NCBI RefSeq assembly: GCF_013155465.1
Contig: NZ_JABJVX010000001.1
Location: 186,001-250,000 of the forward strand
Reading direction: 5' to 3'
DNA: 64,000 bases
Source: Alterinioella nitratireducens
GTDB lineage: Bacteria; Pseudomonadota; Alphaproteobacteria; Rhodobacterales; Rhodobacteraceae
The notes under the pieces were generated by a model that made no database searches, was not told the origin of the DNA, and worked only from the letters and a program-made list of their open reading frames with translations. The position numbers and the translations under genes were made by a program. Of this stretch, positions 60,907-64,000 are shown one piece after another (the first letter of the stretch is position 1; each line of letters begins with the position of its first letter).

Positions 60907-61845
60907 ATGAGCGACGCTACCGCAAATACAAGCACGCAGGACCAGGAGGCGCAGTTCGGCGACTATGTCGCGCTGCTCAAGCCCCGGGTCATGTCGCTGG
61001 TGGTGTTCACGGCCTTTGTCGGCCTGATGGTCGCCCCCGTCGGCGTGCCGGCCGTGGTGGGCTTTGCCGCGATCCTGTTCATCGCGCTGGGCGGCGGCGC
61101 CTCGGGGGCGCTGAACATGTGGTATGATGCCGATATCGACCGGGTGATGAAGCGGACGCAATCGCGGCCCATCCCCTCGGGCAAGGTTGCCCCCGGCGAG
61201 GCGCTGAGCCTCGGGTTGTGGCTGTCGGCGCTGTCGGTGGCGATGCTGGGGCTGGCCGCCAACTGGTTCGCGGCCGGGTTCCTGGCCTTCACGATCTTCT
61301 TCTACGCCGTCATCTACACCATGTGGCTGAAGCGCTGGACGCCGCAGAATATCGTCATCGGCGGCGCCGCCGGTGCGTTTCCCCCGATGATCGGATGGGC
61401 CGTGGCGACGGGGGGCGTGGCGATCGAGTCGGTGCTGATGTTCGCGCTGATTTTCATGTGGACGCCGCCGCATTTCTGGGCCTTGGCGCTGTTCATGAAA
61501 TCCGATTACGACAAGGCCCATGTGCCGATGCTGACCGTCACCCATGGCCGCCCCTACACGCGCCGGATGATCCTGATCTATACGGCCCTGCTGGTCCCGG
61601 TGGCGCTTGGGCTTGGCCTGACCTCGATTGGCGGGCCGCTCTACATGGCGGCGGCATTGGTGCTGAACGCGCTTTTCGTGCGGGGCGCGTGGCGGGTCTG
61701 GCGGCGCGACGAGGACGCCGCCCGCGCCGACGCCTACGGGGCCGAGCGGCGGCTCTTCCGCTTTTCGCTGCTCTATCTGTTCCTTCATTTCGGCGCGCTG
61801 CTGGCGCAGTCTGGCCTTCGCACCCTCGATATGGGAGGTTGGTAA
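60907..61845 (+). CDS. ctaB: Heme o synthase (protoheme IX farnesyltransferase)
   Basis: 312 residues from the ATG at 60907. UbiA-family prenyltransferase with about nine helices; the Asp-rich motif is NMWYDADIDRVMKRTQSRPI and the second conserved loop YTMWLKRWTPQNIVIGGAAGA. It adds a farnesyl group to heme b, giving heme o, precursor of heme a for the oxidase. It lies between ctaC and coxF in the oxidase operon. Confidence 0.96.
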   Translation: MSDATANTSTQDQEAQFGDYVALLKPRVMSLVVFTAFVGLMVAPVGVPAVVGFAAILFIALGGGASGALNMWYDADIDRVMKRTQSRPIPSGKVAPGEALSLGLWLSALSVAMLGLAANWFAAGFLAFTIFFYAVIYTMWLKRWTPQNIVIGGAAGAFPPMIGWAVATGGVAIESVLMFALIFMWTPPHFWALALFMKSDYDKAHVPMLTVTHGRPYTRRMILIYTALLVPVALGLGLTSIGGPLYMAAALVLNALFVRGAWRVWRRDEDAARADAYGAERRLFRFSLLYLFLHFGALLAQSGLRTLDMGGW

Positions 61846-61846
61846 T

Positions 61847-62035
61847 ATGCCGATCACCGAGACCCACGAGATCCACCAGCGCCGCTTTGGCCGCAACCTC
61901 GGCGTGGCGCTGTGCCTGCTGGGGTTTGTCGGGCTGGTCTTCTTCCTGACCATCTCGAAGCTCAGAAATGGTGGTACCCTGGAGGGCTTCGACCATGCCG
62001 TGCGCCCATCGCTGACCGTGGAGGACACCGAATGA
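61847..62035 (+). CDS. coxF: Small oxidase-cluster membrane protein (CoxF-like)
   Basis: 62 residues, 1 nt after ctaB. One hydrophobic helix (LGVALCLLGFVGLVFFLTIS) follows a basic N-terminus (HEIHQRRFGRN). Small one-helix proteins occupy this position between ctaB and ctaG in Rhodobacteraceae and Paracoccus and are called CoxF or assembly subunits. The ctaG start overlaps its stop (ATGA). Specific role unknown. Confidence 0.75.
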   Translation: MPITETHEIHQRRFGRNLGVALCLLGFVGLVFFLTISKLRNGGTLEGFDHAVRPSLTVEDTE

Positions 62036-62604
62036 GCGCGCGCGGCGGCAATGCCAGGACGGTCTGGTCCCTTCTGGGGGTGGTCTTCGTCATGGGCGGG
62101 TTGGGGTTTGCCTCGGTCCCCCTTTATGACCTCTTCTGCCGTGTGACGGGGTATGGCGGGACAACGTCCACCTCCGATACCGCCAGCGAGGAAATTCTCG
62201 ACCGGACCATGCTGGTGCGCTTCGACGCGTCGCTGGCCGAGGGGATGGCCTGGGAGTTCGAGCCCCCCGACGAACCGATGGAGATCCGCATCGGCGAAAC
62301 CGGCATGGCCTTCTTTACCGCCACCAACCCGACCGACCGCACCATCGCGGGCACCGCCAGCTATAACGTGACGCCCTTCACCGCGGGGCTCTATTTCTCC
62401 AAGATCGCCTGTTTCTGCTTTACCGAGCAGGTTCTGGAACCCGGCGAAAGCGTCGAGATGCCGGTGACATTCTTTATCGACCCGGACATCGTGGATGACC
62501 CCGAGGCCAGCCGGATCCAGGCCATAACCCTGTCCTACACCTTCCACGTGTTGGACCTGCCCGATGACAATGACCTTGCCGCGCTAGACGGCACCAGTGA
62601 ATAG
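62032..62604 (+). CDS. ctaG: Cytochrome c oxidase assembly protein CtaG (Cox11)
   Basis: 190 residues. One N-terminal helix ([20 protein letters not shown]) anchors a periplasmic domain. [16 protein letters not shown] and the copper site [10 protein letters not shown] plus FFIDPDI are the Cox11 signatures. It delivers copper to CuB of subunit I. The start is set by the ATGA overlap with coxF. Confidence 0.96.
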   Translation: MSARGGNARTVWSLLGVVFVMGGLGFASVPLYDLFCRVTGYGGTTSTSDTASEEILDRTMLVRFDASLAEGMAWEFEPPDEPMEIRIGETGMAFFTATNPTDRTIAGTASYNVTPFTAGLYFSKIACFCFTEQVLEPGESVEMPVTFFIDPDIVDDPEASRIQAITLSYTFHVLDLPDDNDLAALDGTSE

Positions 62605-62626
62605 ACCACCCAGAGGACCACGCACC

Positions 62627-63469
62627 ATGGCCCATGCCAAGAACCACGATTATCATATCCTGCCGCCATCGGTTTACCCGTTCCTCGGGGCGACCGCGGC
62701 CTTCCTGATGCTGTTCGGGGCCGTTGCCTGGATCTCGGGCGGGTTCACCACCTTCTTTGGCTCGGTCGAGCTGCCGGGCGGGCCCTGGCTGTTCCTGATC
62801 GGGTTTGTCGGCGTGCTTTACGTCATGTTCGGCTGGTGGCAGGACATGGTCGCCGAGGGCAATGGCGGTGTCGATCACACGCCCGTGGTGCGCATCGGGC
62901 TGCGCTATGGCTTCATCCTGTTCATCATCTCGGAGATCATGTTCTTCGTGGCCTGGTTCTGGGCGTTCTTCAAACAGGCGCTCTACCCGATGAACGAGTT
63001 TCCGGGCTCCAGCTACGAGATCCCGGACATCCATGCCGTCGATGCCTTCAACCTGCCGCTGATGAATACGCTGGTGCTGCTACTGTCGGGCTGTGCGATC
63101 ACCTGGGCGCACCATGCGCTGGTGCATGAGAACAACCGTCGCGACCTGATCGCGGGGCTGGCCATCGGAATCATCCTGGGCGTGTTCTTTACCGGCCTTC
63201 AGGCCTATGAATACTGGGAGCTTCTGACGTATGAAGGCTGGTCCTTCGGCGGCGACATCTTCTATGGAGCCTTCTTCATGGCGACGGGCTTTCACGGCGC
63301 GCATGTGATCATCGGCACGATCTTCCTGACCGTGTGCCTGTTCCGCGCCATCCGGGGCGATTTCACGCCGCAGCAACATGCGGGCTTCGAGGCTGCTGCA
63401 TGGTATTGGCACTTCGTCGACGTGGTCTGGCTGTTCCTGTTCTTCGCAGTCTATATCTGGGGGCAGTAG
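62627..63469 (+). CDS. ctaE: Cytochrome c oxidase subunit III
   Basis: 280 residues from the ATG at 62627; an in-frame extension would overlap ctaG. Seven membrane helices are visible. The family segments are [20 protein letters not shown] (with the carboxylate residue), [20 protein letters not shown] and [19 protein letters not shown]. It stabilises the aa3 core and its proton pathway. Subunit I is not in the cluster, as is usual in this group. Confidence 0.97.
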   Translation: MAHAKNHDYHILPPSVYPFLGATAAFLMLFGAVAWISGGFTTFFGSVELPGGPWLFLIGFVGVLYVMFGWWQDMVAEGNGGVDHTPVVRIGLRYGFILFIISEIMFFVAWFWAFFKQALYPMNEFPGSSYEIPDIHAVDAFNLPLMNTLVLLLSGCAITWAHHALVHENNRRDLIAGLAIGIILGVFFTGLQAYEYWELLTYEGWSFGGDIFYGAFFMATGFHGAHVIIGTIFLTVCLFRAIRGDFTPQQHAGFEAAAWYWHFVDVVWLFLFFAVYIWGQ

Positions 63470-63528
63470 GACCAGGGCCTGACGCCGTTCGTGCCTGGCC
63501 TTGCATGACCTGTCCCCGGCCTGTCTGT

Positions 63529-63569
63529 CCGGAAGCCTCCGGCGGGGATATTTGCGGAACAAAGAAAGG
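63529..63569 (+). repeat. Small hairpin plus recurring 3'-end motif, copy 3
   Basis: CCGGAAGCCTCCGG (5-bp stem, 63529-63542) leads directly into GGGGATATTTGCGGAACAAA, then GAAAGG (63544-63569). The motif is the closest match to copy 1 at 3274. It lies 60-100 nt after the ctaE stop in sense orientation. Confidence 0.55.
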
Positions 63570-63666
63570 AAGGGAGCGCCTTCCTTTTCGGGGGCGCGCG
63601 TTAACCTTAATGCGGGATGAAGGGCTGGCTTTGCGGTTGGCCCTTTTCTCTTTCGGGTAGGGGATC

Positions 63667-64000
63667 ATGTCGAAGCGTATTGTCATGGCACTGCTGTTCG
63701 GGCTGGTGGGCGCGGGCGTGTTGATCGCGCTCGGGGTCTGGCAGGTCGAGCGGCTGGCCTGGAAAGAGGCCGTGCTGGCCGAGATCGCGGCGGGGATCGC
63801 CGCCGAGCCGGTGGCATTGCCGGTGGCGCCCGAGGACGCGCGCGACCGGTATCTGCCGGTGGCCGTCACCGGCCGGGTGCTGGAGGGCGAGATCGTGGTG
63901 CTGGCCTCGCTGCGCCAGGCGGGGCCGGTCTATCGCATCATCCGCGCCTTCGAGACCGCCGAGGGGCGGCGGGTTCTGGTCGATCTCGGCTTCGTGCATC
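63667..64000 (+). CDS. SURF1 family protein (3' end outside window)
   Basis: Only the first 111 residues are visible and the frame is open to the window end. An N-terminal helix (IVMALLFGLVGAGVLIALGV) is followed by WQVERLAWKEAVLAEI, YLPVAVTGRVL and the VYRIIRAFETAEGRRVLVDLG segment, as in SURF1. It is an assembly factor for cytochrome c oxidase, helping heme a insertion into subunit I. It follows ctaE by 197 bp, in the standard cluster order. Confidence 0.92.
   Translation, partial: MSKRIVMALLFGLVGAGVLIALGVWQVERLAWKEAVLAEIAAGIAAEPVALPVAPEDARDRYLPVAVTGRVLEGEIVVLASLRQAGPVYRIIRAFETAEGRRVLVDLGFVH

Noticed and set aside
59839-62547. 902-codon minus-strand open frame opposite ctaC-ctaB-ctaG
   Set aside because: It is antisense to well-recognised oxidase genes; its composition (His/Arg/Gly/Gln-rich) matches a GC-rich shadow frame and shows no family motif.
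1-64000. CRISPR array, prophage or genomic island
   Set aside because: No regularly spaced repeats, cas genes, phage structural genes or integrase were seen; apart from the aspS insert the composition is even.

Overview
The window reads as chromosomal DNA of an alphaproteobacterium of the Rhodobacteraceae (Roseobacter-type). Base composition is high-GC throughout. The cytochrome oxidase cluster has the order ctaC-ctaB-coxF-ctaG-ctaE-surf1 without subunit I, pleD lies divergent to a DUF3572 gene, a DUF983 gene overlaps a Nudix gene, and GlxA-type AraC regulators are frequent. This assignment is inferred from gene content and protein similarity recalled from memory; no search was run. I see no prophage, insertion sequence, CRISPR array or replication origin.

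Layout. (1) 1-3211: the end of a flavin amine oxidase-like gene, a class I glutamine amidotransferase and glutaryl-CoA dehydrogenase. (2) 3309-11189, minus strand: a tight five-gene operon of nitrilase, very large Orn/Lys/Arg decarboxylase, ATP-grasp ligase, C45 Ntn amidohydrolase/acyltransferase and GMC oxidoreductase. I cannot match this set to a described pathway. (3) 11544-15778: tRNA-Leu(UAA), metG, a PRC-barrel protein and an MFS permease. (4) 15990-21205: an aldo/keto reductase, then a carnitine degradation locus (GlxA regulator, BKACE, SDR, L-carnitine dehydrogenase fused to a thioesterase). (5) 21341-26184: XRE regulator divergent from a desaturase, two permeases, Nudix hydrolase, DUF983. 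(6) 26331-29343: EF-hand protein, ECF sigma factor with putative anti-sigma and metal-sensor-like protein, and a triple-repeat periplasmic protein. (7) 29418-36315: PleD, DUF3572, HAD phosphatase, an MttB-superfamily methyltransferase, an H-NOX-like protein with its diguanylate cyclase, and a second GlxA regulator. (8) 36395-40364: acyl-CoA dehydrogenase, ADP-forming CoA ligase and CaiD. (9) 40368-53480: mostly housekeeping (carB, cfa, aspS, mce) with DUF1800/DUF1501, a response regulator and small membrane proteins. (10) 53791-59772: topA, dprA, GNAT, tldD. (11) 59947-64000: cytochrome c oxidase subunits II and III with assembly factors; the final surf1 is cut by the window end.

How the genes may work together. 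Regions 4 and 8 together look like a split route from gamma-butyrobetaine or crotonobetaine through carnitine to glycine betaine, each part beside its own GlxA regulator. Regions 1 and 2 together suggest degradation or capping of lysine/arginine-derived amines, with glutaryl-CoA dehydrogenase as a possible exit.

Non-coding structure. Paired palindromes or hairpins recur just after stop codons. At three loci they share a strict 20-4-20 bp geometry centred on a GTCGAC-like core. A short motif of the type GATATTT-N5-ACAAAGAAG recurs four times, each time in sense orientation downstream of a gene end. aspS carries an in-frame insert of about 80 codons with clearly lower GC.
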